Positions 17,028 through 24,938 of a DNA stretch of 64,000 nt are shown piece after piece. The notes under the pieces were generated by a model. That model did no database searches. It was given only the letters and a program-made list of their open reading frames with translations, and had not been told where the DNA came from. Each line of letters starts with the position of its first letter. The first letter of the stretch is position 1. The position numbers and the translations under genes are program-made. Origin of the DNA: Pseudorhodobacter antarcticus (GTDB lineage Bacteria; Pseudomonadota; Alphaproteobacteria; Rhodobacterales; Rhodobacteraceae); the NCBI RefSeq assembly GCF_900110135.1, contig NZ_FOCO01000014.1:1-64000 (forward strand), given 5' to 3'.

Positions 17028-17893
17028 ATGGGACCAATCACGCAAATGCTGAACGCAGCCATTTTGACAACAGTCTTGGCTTGCGGGGCGCTTCTGCTCT
17101 ATCCAAAACTTGCAAATGCGCCATTGTGGCGGGCAACAATCACCCCGCTTGCGTCCATTATCGGCAGTAGGTTCCTTGTTCTGGGTCCGATTTTGGGGGT
17201 CAGTTTAGGGCTTTATGCGCCGCTTGTTATGCTGGCCCTCGTCGTGATCGCTTACGGGTTTGGTAGTGCAATTCGCTACAACATTGGCCGCATTGACGCC
17301 GTGGCGCACAGGCCAGCCTTGGTGGAGCAGATCGAACCTTTTGCCTCGATGGTCTTGGCCTTCGCCTATATCATCTCGGTTGGCTATTATCTCAACCTGT
17401 TCGGGGCCTTCGGCGTCAGCCTTACTGCTTTCGACACCCCCTATTATGCCAAGGTTCTAACCACCGCCGTTTTCCTCCTCATTCTCATCGTTGGCTGGAC
17501 CAAAGGTTTTGCCGCACTTGAGCGGATGGAGCAAATCTCGGTCGGCGTGAAGTTGGCGATCATTGGTGGATTGCTGTGCGGCTTGGCCATCCATTTTGGG
17601 GATACGGCGCAAAATGGCGCGCTGACGTTTAACGCCGCAAGCGTCACGGGCTGGTCGGCGGTGACCCTGATATTTGGTCTGATCGTGACGGTTCAGGGGT
17701 TTGAGACATCGCGCTATCTTGGCCGCCATTATGATGCACAGACCCGGATCAGGTCGATGCGCTTGGCGCAGGTCCTCTCCACCCTGATTTATATGGTCTA
17801 TATCGTGCTTCTGGCCTATGCGTTTGCGCCAGGGACAATCACGCTGGATGAAACCTCGATCATCGACATGATGGCAATCGTCGCGTCGATTTT
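17028..17893 (+). pseudogene. APC-like amino-acid permease, 3' truncated by an insertion sequence
   Basis: The frame gives about 288 residues of a polytopic membrane protein with eight or so hydrophobic segments; RYNIGRID near residue 85 and KGFAALERMEQISVGVKLA near 161-179 resemble the amino acid-polyamine-organocation permeases. At about 17893 the sequence passes abruptly into the inverted reading frame of an IS3 transposase, and the permease frame then continues through IS sequence to a chance stop at 18012-18014. The C-terminal spans are therefore missing and the gene is probably inactive. The start at 17028 is plausible but the upstream region is IS debris. Confidence 0.7.
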
Positions 17894-18120
17894 ATTTTCC
17901 TTCTCGACGTCCTCATGCGGCCCCGACATCAGATCATCGTGTCCCCTTTCGGAACATTGCCATGCAATGCCGTGTCGGGCAACGGATGCTGCTGGACCCA
18001 CTTGTTCAGCGTAGAGACGCCAACACCCAAATCCGATGAAAGCCGCGGACGCGTTAAGCCGCTGGTCGTCGCCATCCGCACAGCATCACGCCGAAACTCG
18101 TCTGTGTATTCCTTTGCCAT
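17894..18120 (-). pseudogene. IS3-family OrfA, truncated and interrupted by a palindromic insert
   Basis: From ATG 18120 the minus strand encodes the helix-turn-helix of an IS3 OrfA (MAKEYTDEFRRDAVRMATTS, then SDLGVGVSTLNKWVQQH). After QQH the frame breaks at a ~44-bp palindromic insert and resumes in another frame as HDDLMSGPHEDVEKEN, then stops abruptly at the junction with the permease near 17893. This is a different IS3 subgroup from the neighbouring plus-strand element. Confidence 0.8.
17942..17985 (-). repeat. Miniature palindrome copy A
   Basis: On the minus strand it begins CCGTTGCCCGACACGG, has CATTGC/GCAATG arms around a 3-base loop, and ends TTCCGAAAGGGGA. It sits between the codons for QQH and (H)DDLM of an IS3 OrfA and shifts the frame. 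Confidence 0.75.
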
Positions 18121-18300
18121 TCCATATCTCGATAATCCCCCCCGAAAGTAAGGGGCTGCATAAGTAGAATTTTCTCACCAAGATGAACGAGGATATTTCT
18201 AATGAAGACAAGCAGATACACAGAGGCGCAGATCATCGCCATCCTGCGACAGGATGAAGGCGGCGTGCCAGTGTCCGAGCTTTGCCGTGAGCATGGGATG

Positions 18301-18346
18301 ATGCCCTTGCCCTGCAATGGTTTGCGCGCAAATCATGAGAGGGAAC
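18301..18346 (+). repeat. Miniature palindrome copy B
   Basis: Lies between the codons for REHGM and SFYKW of OrfA. It contains TGCCCTGCAATGG and the near-perfect arms ATGGTTTGCG/CGCAAATCAT (one mismatch), then GAGAGGG. About 40 bases are extra compared with the family coding sequence. Confidence 0.7.
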
Positions 18347-18419
18347 GCGTCGTTTTACAAATGGCGGGCGAAGTATTGCGGCATGGATGCGTCCATGATC
18401 AGCCAGATGAAGTCCATGG

Positions 18420-18463
18420 ACCGAGCCATTGAGGCGCCATTGGTTCAAGCCCAATGGCGAGGG
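18420..18463 (+). repeat. Miniature palindrome copy C
   Basis: Lies between the codons for MKSM and ENRRLKRM of OrfA. Arms CGCCATTGG (18435-18443) and CCAATGGCG (18451-18459) are perfect; it ends GCGAGGG. The 5' part is less like the other copies. Confidence 0.65.
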
Positions 18464-18552
18464 AGAACCGTCGCCTGAAGCGCATGTATGCCAATTTGAG
18501 CATGCAGGCTGATTTGCTGAAGGAAGCCTTTGGAAAAAAGTGACTGGGCCAT

Positions 18553-18591
18553 CCGCTGCCCGGAAGGCAAATGCAAGCATTTGCTGTGGGT
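18553..18591 (+). repeat. Miniature palindrome copy D
   Basis: Lies at the OrfA/OrfB junction. It begins CCGCTGCCCGGAAG, has perfect 8-bp arms GCAAATGC (18567-18574) and GCATTTGC (18577-18584) around AA, and ends TGTGGG. Confidence 0.75.
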
Positions 18592-18948
18592 CAGCGCTGC
18601 GAGATGGCCCAAACAGCAGTGGAAAAGCGTGGGGTCAGCATTGCTTTGGCGTGTCGGGCCTTCGGAGTTAGCGAGACCTGCTACCGCTATGGCCCGAAGT
18701 TGCGTGCCGAGAACGATGTGATCGCCGATCTGCTGACCGGTCTGACGGATGCCCGCAAGACTTGGGGGTTCGGACTGTGTTTTCTGCATTTGCGTAACGT
18801 GAAGGGGCATCCATGGAACCACAAACGGGTTTATCGGATCTACTGCGAGCTGGAGTTGAACCTGCGGATCAAGCCCCGGAAGCGGTTGAAGCGGGACAAA
18901 CCTGATGCGCTGGCCGTCCCAGACGCGCCAAATGTGACTTGGTCCATG

Positions 18949-18987
18949 CGTTGCCCGGTAGGCGTTTGTTTTCAAACGCCGTAAGGG
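18949..18987 (+). repeat. Miniature palindrome copy E
   Basis: Exactly 39 bases between ATG (18946-18948) and GAT (18988-18990) of the transposase WSM-DF motif. Starts CGTTGCCCGGTA, with perfect 8-bp arms GGCGTTTG/CAAACGCC and ending GTAAGGG. The boundaries are the clearest of the set because the flanking codons join perfectly when it is removed. Confidence 0.85.
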
Positions 18988-19122
18988 GATTTCATGGCCG
19001 ACCGGCTTGGTGATGGCCGTGCTTTCCGGCTACTGAACGTTCTGGATGACTTTAACCGCGAGGGCCTCGGCATCGAGGTAGACTTTTCCTTGCCCGCTGA
19101 GCGTGTGATCCGAAGTCTTGAC

Positions 19123-19163
19123 CCGTCGCCGGGGAAACGATCCCCCGGATCGTTTCCTGACCC
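19123..19163 (+). repeat. Miniature palindrome copy F
   Basis: Lies just before the codons for IEWRGKPG in OrfB. Starts CCGTCGCCGGGG, with 9-bp arms GGAAACGAT (19133-19141) and ATCGTTTCC (19149-19157) around CCCCCGG, and ends GACCC. The sequence TTGACCC/CTGACCC flanks it on both sides, a possible short duplication. Confidence 0.75.
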
Positions 19164-19240
19164 TCCTCCACATCGAATGGCGTGGCAAGCCAGGCACCAT
19201 TCGGGTCGACAATGGGCCTGAATACATCAGTGAAAAGCTC

Positions 19241-19277
19241 CCTCTCGGCGATGCACGCATCGCCTGTCGGGCAACGG
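19241..19277 (-). repeat. Miniature palindrome copy G
   Basis: 37 bases between CTC and ATG codons of OrfB, inverted relative to copies B-F. On the minus strand it begins CCGTTGCCCGACAGG, has perfect 8-bp arms GGCGATGC/GCATCGCC, and ends CGAGAGG. Its outer sequence is nearly the same as copy A. Confidence 0.8.
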
Positions 19278-19560
19278 ATGAAATGGGCCGCGAAACATAG
19301 GGTTAAAATCCAGCACATCCAACCCGGTCAGCCGCAACAGAACGCCTACATCGAGCGCTACAGCCGCACCGTCAGGCATGAGTGGCTGGACCAATAAATC
19401 ATCGAAAGCATCGAAGAGGCCCAAGATCACGCCACGCAATGGCTCTGGACTTACAACAACGACCGACCCAACATGGGAATTGGCGGCATAACACCCGCTA
19501 TGAAGCTGAAAATGGCCGCGTGAATTCTACGACAGCACCCCGTTAAAAATGGGGGGATTA

Positions 19561-19974
19561 CCCCAGGACTAACCATGTAAATGCGATGAGAAGTTGGCAA
19601 AACCTTCGTCCTTAAATCTACTTGAACCATCGTGCTTAGAATCCCGAAATTACACCTATACATTGTAGCAGCATGTGACACCAAGTTTAGCGAAACACCA
19701 GCGCATCCCTACAAGCGAAAGGAAACAACAAAGTAGAAAACGTTATGCTTTGCCGAACCTAGCGTCGTTACTTGTAAATGGCCGCGCATTTGACGCGTGT
19801 CTGGCGATTTGGCCGCGAAGCGCATGGTCAAATTCGCGAATCCTTGATCGGCCAATAATTGAGGCCTCTTTCATCAAGTAGTTGACGGCCTTAGGCTATC
19901 CTTAGGCAACAGCCCCCTAGGGGCCACCACCCCCTTCGCAAGTCATTGATAATAAATGATTTTACGGAAGAAGA
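19561..19974. other. Gene-free stretch between the IS and tRNA-Tyr
   Basis: About 410 bases, more AT-rich than the flanks. No open frame with an RBS or recognisable product was found. The only structure seen is a short GC-rich hairpin near 19908-19924 (GCCCCCTAGGGGC). It may include the scar of an island boundary next to the tRNA, but no direct repeat of the tRNA end was found. Confidence 0.5.
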
Positions 19975-20058
19975 TGGTGGGCGATCCTGGAATCGAACCA
20001 GGCGTGAGTCGCCTCGAGGGAGTTACAGTCCCCTGCCACACCTTGCGGCCTATCGCCC
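19975..20058 (-). tRNA. tRNA-Tyr (GTA)
   Basis: 84 nt on the minus strand including an encoded CCA (complement of 19975-19977). The acceptor stem is GGGCGAT pairing with ATCGCCC. The anticodon loop in GGGGACTGTAACTCCC gives GTA, and a long variable arm follows, as expected for the class II tRNA-Tyr. The T arm reads CCTGGTTCGATTCCAGG. It marks one edge of the accessory region. Confidence 0.95.
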
Positions 20059-20232
20059 ACTAAGCGGGGTCAATAAAGCGGGGCCTTGGGGGCGTCAAGC
20101 GCAAAGCGAAGGATTTTCCCCATCCCCCCTCATTCCGCGCCCCTCCGGTTTTCCCCTTGCACCCCCCCGCCCCATTGCCCATTCTTAACCCCAAACACGC
20201 CCCTCATTCTGGCCCCACAAAGGTGACCCCAA

Positions 20233-21021
20233 ATGACCAACCAAAAACCCACTTGGGTCATCGACAAAGAACGCGCCAAACGCCAAGCTGCCAATGAAAC
20301 CGTCTGGCTGTTCGGCCTGCACGCCGTCCGCGATGCCCTGATGAACCCTGCCCGCGAAAAGCTGCGGCTGGTCCTGACCAAAAACGCCGCCGACAAATTG
20401 GCTGAGGCGCTGGCCACCTGCGACCTACAACCCGAAATCGTCGACCCCCGCAAATTCGACGTGCCCTTGGACGAAGGGTCGGTTCACCAAGGTGCCGCCT
20501 TGCAGGCCCGCCCGCTGAACTGGGGCAACCTCGCCGATGTGGCGATTTCCGGCACCGGCGCGCCTCTCGTCGTCCTTTTGGACCGCGTGACCGACCCCCA
20601 CAACGTCGGCGCAGTCCTGCGCTCCGCCGAAGTTTTCGGGGCCCGCGCTGTCATCGCACCCCACCGCCATTCCGCCCCCGAAACCGGCGCGCTGGCCAAA
20701 ACCGCCAGCGGCGCGCTGGAACGCCAGCCTTACCTGCGCGTGGCCAACCTTTCGGACGCAATGGAAGAATTGCGCGGCATGGGCTTTTATCTAATCGGCC
20801 TTGCCGGCGATACCGAAACCGACCTGTCGGACGCCGTCGCATCCGCCCAAAGCCGCCCGATTGCCCTTGTTTTGGGGGCCGAAGGGCCAGGCCTGCGCGA
20901 AAAAACCCGCGAAACCTGCGACGTGCTGGCCCGCATCCCCGCGGCGGGCAGTTTCGGCTCGCTCAACGTCTCCAACGCCGCCGCCGTGGCCCTTTATGCC
21001 GCCACCAGCCGCAAAGTCTAA
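20233..21021 (+). CDS. rlmB: SpoU/TrmH-family RNA 2'-O-methyltransferase (RlmB type)
   Basis: 262 residues. An N-terminal substrate-binding domain (about 1-95, with ETVWLFGLHAVRDAL) is followed by the SPOUT knot: LDRVTDPHNVGAVLRSAEVFGA (motif 1, about 116-137), LVLGAEGPGL (motif 2, about 213-222) and IPAAGSFGSLNVSNAAAVALY (motif 3, about 235-255). This is the pattern of the enzyme that methylates a guanosine in 23S rRNA (Gm2251 in E. coli) in the ribosome. A strong terminator lies downstream. Confidence 0.9.
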   Translation: MTNQKPTWVIDKERAKRQAANETVWLFGLHAVRDALMNPAREKLRLVLTKNAADKLAEALATCDLQPEIVDPRKFDVPLDEGSVHQGAALQARPLNWGNLADVAISGTGAPLVVLLDRVTDPHNVGAVLRSAEVFGARAVIAPHRHSAPETGALAKTASGALERQPYLRVANLSDAMEELRGMGFYLIGLAGDTETDLSDAVASAQSRPIALVLGAEGPGLREKTRETCDVLARIPAAGSFGSLNVSNAAAVALYAATSRKV

Positions 21022-21143
21022 TCACAAAACCCAATCACAAAACAGCGAGGGGCCTTTTCCATGACCAACCAGCCCCCATGTTAATAACAGGCAGCAGGTA
21101 CGGAACCCCTGCAGTCCCTTTACTGTCCCTCGTTCCGCGACTT

Positions 21144-21176
21144 GCGCCCGGCCTTTTTGGCACGGGCGCTTTTTTT
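21144..21176 (+). terminator. Rho-independent terminator
   Basis: GCGCCCG (21144-21150) pairs with CGGGCGC (21163-21169) and is followed by seven T. It lies between rlmB and the CoA-binding gene and ends just before the latter's ribosome site. Confidence 0.8.
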
Positions 21177-21194
21177 GGTGAAAGGCTCCCGTTG

Positions 21195-21614
21195 ATGCCC
21201 CAAAATGACATTGCCCAAATCCTGCGGGATACGAAAATCATCGCCATGGTTGGTGCCTCCCTCAACCCCGACCGCCCCAGCCACGGCGTCATGCAATTCC
21301 TGCAATCCAAGGGCAAGCGCGTTATCCCCGTCAATCCCGGCCATGCGGGCGAAACCCTGCTGGGGGAAACCATTTATGCCAGCCTAAAAGACATCCCCAC
21401 AGATTTCGCAGTCGATATGGTCGATGTTTTCCGCAAATCTGATGCGGTGGCCGCCATTGCCACCCAAGCCATCGCCGACCTGCCCCATCTGCGCACCCTT
21501 TGGCTGCAACTGGGGGTGTTCAGCGATCAGGCGGCCAGCCTTGCCGCCACGCATAACGTGGATTTTGTCCAAGATCGCTGCCCCGCGATTGAATGGCGCA
21601 AGCTGGGGCTTTAA
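21195..21614 (+). CDS. CoA-binding domain protein (YccU type)
   Basis: 139 residues from ATG 21195. A single Rossmann-like CoA-binding domain: [20 protein letters not shown] near the N-terminus, then [19 protein letters not shown] and WLQLGV, close to the pattern of succinyl-CoA synthetase alpha N-terminal domains and the small YccU family. It may bind CoA or a nucleotide; no enzyme activity can be assigned. The open frame runs further upstream, but that part holds the terminator. It converges on hisE with a 4-bp overlap. Confidence 0.85.
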   Translation: MPQNDIAQILRDTKIIAMVGASLNPDRPSHGVMQFLQSKGKRVIPVNPGHAGETLLGETIYASLKDIPTDFAVDMVDVFRKSDAVAAIATQAIADLPHLRTLWLQLGVFSDQAASLAATHNVDFVQDRCPAIEWRKLGL

Positions 21615-21919
21615 CGGCTCGCCTTCTCCGTAATCCCCGATTGCCCCTCACGCCGCGCCAATTCCGCCTCCACATCCGCCAGCGTCACATCGCGCGCGGC
21701 CAGCATCACCAGCAGATGATAGATCACATCCGCGGCTTCCGATGTCAGGCGCGCACGGTCGCCTTTGACCGCTTCAATGATCGCCTCCACCGCTTCTTCA
21801 CCAAACTTTTCGGCGCATTTTTCGGGGCCTTTGGCCAGCAGCTTTGCAGTCCATGAACTGTCAGTGTCCGCCCCTTTGCGGGCGGCGATGGTGGCGGCAA
21901 GGCGGGTCAGGGCTGTCAT
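21611..21919 (-). CDS. hisE: Phosphoribosyl-ATP pyrophosphatase
   Basis: 102 residues, the normal size for stand-alone HisE. The [17 protein letters not shown] helix (about 41-56) and [18 protein letters not shown] (about 61-78) carry the acidic metal-binding residues of the MazG-like fold. It removes pyrophosphate from phosphoribosyl-ATP, step two of histidine synthesis. It is the last gene of the hisA-hisF-hisE run and overlaps hisF by 4 bp. Confidence 0.93.
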   Translation of the reverse strand: MTALTRLAATIAARKGADTDSSWTAKLLAKGPEKCAEKFGEEAVEAIIEAVKGDRARLTSEAADVIYHLLVMLAARDVTLADVEAELARREGQSGITEKASR

Positions 21920-22677
21920 GTCATCCTCATCGCAATACCAGCGGCGGCCATATGCGCCTTGGCCTGCCCAATCGTATAATCGCCAAAGTGAAAGATCGAC
22001 GCGGCCAGCACCGCCGAGGCACCACCCACCGTCACCCCTTCGACCAGATGGTCCAAATTGCCCACACCGCCGCTGGCAATCACAGGCACCGATACCGCAT
22101 CCGAGATCGCGCGGGTCAGGGGCAAGTTGAACCCCGCCCGCGTCCCGTCCCGGTCCATCGACGTCAACAGGATTTCCCCCGCCCCCTTGCCCGCCATCAG
22201 CACGGCAAATTCCACGGCATCAATCCCGGTTTCACGCCGCCCGCCATGGGTAAAAATCTCCCACCGGCCCGGCGCGACCGTCTTTGCATCAATCGCCACG
22301 ACGATACATTGCGACCCAAACCGGTCCGCCGCCTGCGCCACCACATCAGGGTCCGCCACCGCAGCCGAGTTGAAAGACACCTTATCCGCCCCCGCCAACA
22401 ACAGCGCGCGCACATCCAGATGCGTGCGCACCCCGCCACCCACCGTCAGCGGCATAAAGCATTGCTCCGCCGTGCGGGTGACCAGATCAAACATGGTGCC
22501 CCGGTTTTCATGCGTGGCGTGAATGTCCAAAAAACACAGCTCATCCGCGCCCGCCGCATCATAGGCGCGTGCCGCCGCCACCGGGTCGCCCGCATCGCGC
22601 AGACCCACGAAATTCACGCCCTTGACCACACGGCCATCGGCAACATCAAGACAAGGGATGATCCGGGTTTTCAACAT
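21916..22677 (-). CDS. hisF: Imidazole glycerol phosphate synthase, cyclase subunit
   Basis: 253 residues beginning [20 protein letters not shown], the canonical HisF start with the first catalytic Asp in CLDV (Asp11). [22 protein letters not shown] (phosphate-binding loop), AIDAK and [14 protein letters not shown] (second catalytic Asp) follow, with ASGGVG near the end. With HisH it makes imidazole glycerol phosphate and AICAR in the cytoplasm. Length is normal. Confidence 0.96.
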   Translation of the reverse strand: MLKTRIIPCLDVADGRVVKGVNFVGLRDAGDPVAAARAYDAAGADELCFLDIHATHENRGTMFDLVTRTAEQCFMPLTVGGGVRTHLDVRALLLAGADKVSFNSAAVADPDVVAQAADRFGSQCIVVAIDAKTVAPGRWEIFTHGGRRETGIDAVEFAVLMAGKGAGEILLTSMDRDGTRAGFNLPLTRAISDAVSVPVIASGGVGNLDHLVEGVTVGGASAVLAASIFHFGDYTIGQAKAHMAAAGIAMRMT

Positions 22678-22708
22678 AGGTTTTTCCTAAGCGTTCATCG
22701 CCACACGA

Positions 22709-23428
22709 TCAAGCACCAAGCGCCGTGATCGCCGCCCCCAGATCAATCGCACCATCATAAAGGGCACGCCCCGAAATCGCGCCCGAAATCACGCCCGTAT
22801 CGCGCAGCGCCATCAAATCCACTATCGACGACACCCCGCCCGACGCAATCACGGGGATCGACACAGCGCGCGCCAATGCTTCGGTCGCGGCAATGTTTGG
22901 CCCCTGCATCGCGCCGTCGCGGTCGATATCGGTATAAATAATCGCGGCCACGCCTGCATCCTCAAAGCTGCGGGCAAGGTCGGTGACCATCATATCGGTT
23001 TCATGCGCCCAGCCTTTGGTCGCCACGCGGCCCGCCCGCGCATCAATCCCCACGGCGACCTTGCCGGGAAAAGCCAGCGCCGCCTCGCGCACCAACGCGG
23101 GGTTTTCCACGGCCACCGTGCCCAAAATCACCCGCGCAAGGCCCCGCGACAGCCAGCGTTCAATCGTCGCCATATCGCGAATACCGCCGCCCAATTGGCA
23201 CGGCACCTTGACCCGCGCCAAAATCGCCTCCACCGCTGCACCGTTCACAGGTTGGCCCGCAAATGCCCCGTTCAAATCCACCAAATGCACCCAAGCACAG
23301 CCCGCCGCCTCAAACGCCGCCGCTTGGGCTGCCGGGTCGTCGCCAAACACGGTCGCCGCGTCCATTTCGCCGCGCAGCAAGCGCACGCATTGCCCATCTT
23401 TCAGGTCGATTGCGGGGTATAGGATCAT
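22709..23428 (-). CDS. hisA: ProFAR isomerase
   Basis: 239 residues from ATG 23428 (GGAGG 5 bases upstream; the GTG at 23431 is too close to it). [17 protein letters not shown] holds the N-terminal catalytic Asp, [22 protein letters not shown] the phosphate loop, and [14 protein letters not shown] the second catalytic Asp. It catalyses the Amadori isomerisation before HisF/HisH. About 30 bases separate it from hisF. Confidence 0.95.
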   Translation of the reverse strand: MILYPAIDLKDGQCVRLLRGEMDAATVFGDDPAAQAAAFEAAGCAWVHLVDLNGAFAGQPVNGAAVEAILARVKVPCQLGGGIRDMATIERWLSRGLARVILGTVAVENPALVREAALAFPGKVAVGIDARAGRVATKGWAHETDMMVTDLARSFEDAGVAAIIYTDIDRDGAMQGPNIAATEALARAVSIPVIASGGVSSIVDLMALRDTGVISGAISGRALYDGAIDLGAAITALGA

Positions 23429-23569
23429 CACAGCCTCCGGGGTTTATCTGCGCTTGGTCTTTGGCACAGGGGGGCGGGCTTGCCAAGATGCGGCGCTACC
23501 CAACGTCACACTTGCGTGGTCGCAGTTTCCCCGCAAAGGTGCAGAAATAAGCTTTGGGAGGAGCATGAG

Positions 23570-23962
23570 ATGAAGCAACTGATTTTGGCCGCAGCCCTGA
23601 TTTTTGGCGCAAGTATGGCGCAGGCCGCCGACCCGGCCGAAGGCGTTTGGCAAACCAAAGCCGATGACAATGGCAATTTTGGCCATGTCCAAATCAAACC
23701 CTGCGGCGCGGCGCTGTGTGGCACTTTGGTGAAATCCTTTGACAACAAAGGCAAGGCCATGAAGTCCGAAAACGTTGGCAAGCAGATTATCTGGGATATG
23801 AAGGCCAAGGGCGGCGGGGCGTATGGCGACGGCAAGGTTTGGTCGCCGGACCGCAATAAAACCTATAATTCCAAGATGAAGCTGAACGGCAACAGCCTTG
23901 CGATCGAAGGCTGCGTGTTCGGAATTTGCCGCGATGGCGGCGTGTGGGCCCGCGTGAAATAA
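23570..23962 (+). CDS. Exported DUF2147-family protein
   Basis: 130 residues from ATG 23570 with a GGGAGGAG ribosome site; an ATG at 23565 leads at once to a stop. A Sec signal peptide ends near MAQAA (residue ~20). The mature part has the DUF2147 pattern: GVWQTKADDNGNFGHVQI, CGAALCGTLVK and WSPDRNKTYNSKMKLNG, with the closing GxxCRDGGVWARVK. These are small beta-rich periplasmic proteins of unknown function. It is on the opposite strand, between hisA and hisH. Confidence 0.88.
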   Translation: MKQLILAAALIFGASMAQAADPAEGVWQTKADDNGNFGHVQIKPCGAALCGTLVKSFDNKGKAMKSENVGKQIIWDMKAKGGGAYGDGKVWSPDRNKTYNSKMKLNGNSLAIEGCVFGICRDGGVWARVK

Positions 23963-24026
23963 CCGCAGGTTCCGGGTCGCAAGGGGGCTCCCGTGCTGAT
24001 AGCAGGGGGCCAAACCGGAGGACCGC

Positions 24027-24938
24027 ATGACCCCACAGACCCTAAAGATGAGCGGCCTAGATTGGCTGCTGCTGGCGACCCTGTCCCTGCTTTGGGGCGG
24101 GTCGTTTTTCTTTGTGCAGCTGGCGGTGGGGCATCTGCCTGCGTTTACCATCGTCTTTTTGCGGGTGTCATTGGCGGCGCTGGCGCTGGCAGGGGTGCTG
24201 GCGGTTACGCGCACCCCGTTCCCCAAAGGGCGCGCCGTTTGGGGCGCTTTGTTGGTCATGGGCGCGCTGAACAACGCATTGCCGTTTACGTTTTTCGTGC
24301 TGGCACAGGGGCAAATCGGCAGCGCGCTGGCCAGTGTTTTAAACGCCACCACGCCGCTGTTCACCTTGATCGTCGCCCATCTGTGCACGGCGGATGAGCG
24401 GTTGACCGGGGCCAAATTGCTGGGCCTTGGCATTGGCTTTGTGGGCGTGGTGGTAATGATGGGCGGGGCGGCGCTGACCGCAGGGGCGGCCACGGTGTTG
24501 GCGCAAGCGGCGTGTTTGGCGGCTGCAATCTGCTATGCCTTTGCCAGCGTATGGGGGCGGCGGTTCAAGCGGTTGGGCCTGCCGCCCCTTGCCACCGCCT
24601 TTGGGATGCTGACCGCCTCCAGCTTGATGATGCTGCCGTTGGTGGTGGGGGTGGACCGCCCTTGGACGCAACCGCTGCCGGGGGTGGTACCCATCGCCGC
24701 CGTGGTGGGGTTGGCGCTGCTGTCCACAGCGCTGGCGTATCAGCTGTATTTCCGGCTGCTGGCGCGGGCGGGCGCGGTGAACTTGGCACTCGTCACCTTC
24801 CTGATCCCGGTCAGCGCGATTGCGCTTGCGGTGTTGGTGCTGAATGAAACACTCGCCCTGCGCCACATCGCGGGCATGGGGTTGATCGCGCTGGGGCTGT
24901 TGGTGATTGACGGCAGGTTGGCGCGCAAAAAACCCTAA
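24027..24938 (+). CDS. EamA/DMT-family transporter
   Basis: 303 residues with ten predicted membrane spans in two five-span halves. LLWGGSFFFVQLAV near residue 20 and the second-half LLSTALAYQLYFRLLARAGA are typical of the drug/metabolite transporter superfamily. It probably exports an amino acid or similar metabolite; the substrate is unknown. A GGAGG site precedes ATG 24027. It converges on hisH with a 4-bp overlap, and with the DUF2147 gene it splits the his gene set. Confidence 0.88.
   Translation: MTPQTLKMSGLDWLLLATLSLLWGGSFFFVQLAVGHLPAFTIVFLRVSLAALALAGVLAVTRTPFPKGRAVWGALLVMGALNNALPFTFFVLAQGQIGSALASVLNATTPLFTLIVAHLCTADERLTGAKLLGLGIGFVGVVVMMGGAALTAGAATVLAQAACLAAAICYAFASVWGRRFKRLGLPPLATAFGMLTASSLMMLPLVVGVDRPWTQPLPGVVPIAAVVGLALLSTALAYQLYFRLLARAGAVNLALVTFLIPVSAIALAVLVLNETLALRHIAGMGLIALGLLVIDGRLARKKP

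Larger units (their letters stand above)
18202..18540 (+). pseudogene. IS3 OrfA with two palindromic inserts
   Basis: Starts normally (MKTSRYTEAQIIAILRQDEG, then PVSELCREHGM). The family would continue with a segment ending SFYKWR, but about 46 bases (18301-18346) intervene and shift the frame. The frame then reads SFYKWRAKYCGMDASMISQM and is interrupted again at about 18419-18462 before RENRRLKRMYANLSMQADLL. It ends FGKK-stop at 18540-18542. Each break falls on a palindromic insert, so OrfA cannot be made as one product. Confidence 0.8.
18604..19523 (+). pseudogene. IS3 OrfB transposase, broken by inserts and stops
   Basis: The DDE transposase can be traced in pieces: KTWGFGLCFLHLRN, RVYRIYCELELNLRIKPRKR, NVTWSM, then after insert [21 protein letters not shown], after insert [21 protein letters not shown], and after insert G KWAAKHRVKIQHIQPGQPQQ, NAYIERYSRTVRHEWLDQ. 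Insert E falls exactly at the codon for the first catalytic Asp (WSM-D-F); its own TAA (18982-18984) stops translation. A further in-frame TAA at 19395-19397 replaces a sense codon before IIESIEEA. The gene is dead. Confidence 0.85.
18133..19560 (+). mobile_element. Decayed IS3-family (IS407-type) insertion sequence with six palindromic inserts
   Basis: The ends are inverted repeats: left TAATCCCCCC (18133-18142) and right GGGGGGATTA (19551-19560), with further matches inward (GGGGCTGC and GTAGAATT blocks). The length is 1428 bp, but subtracting six inserts of roughly 40 bp gives about 1.18 kb, normal for this group. It encodes OrfA and OrfB in the usual order, both broken. No clear 4-bp target duplication was found, in keeping with an old or rearranged copy. 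It inserted just upstream of the start of the minus-strand IS3 OrfA. Confidence 0.85.

Noticed and set aside
18133-19560. CRISPR array in the IS3 region because of regularly repeated palindromes
   Set aside because: The palindromes have different arms, uneven spacing and lie inside transposase frames; no constant repeat with unique spacers exists.
19675-19881. A 68-codon open frame before tRNA-Tyr
   Set aside because: No ribosome site, no family resemblance, AT-rich debris; not supported as a gene.
19975-20058. tRNA-Tyr as attachment site of an integrated island
   Set aside because: The accessory region ends here, but no integrase gene and no direct repeat of the tRNA 3' end were found in the window.
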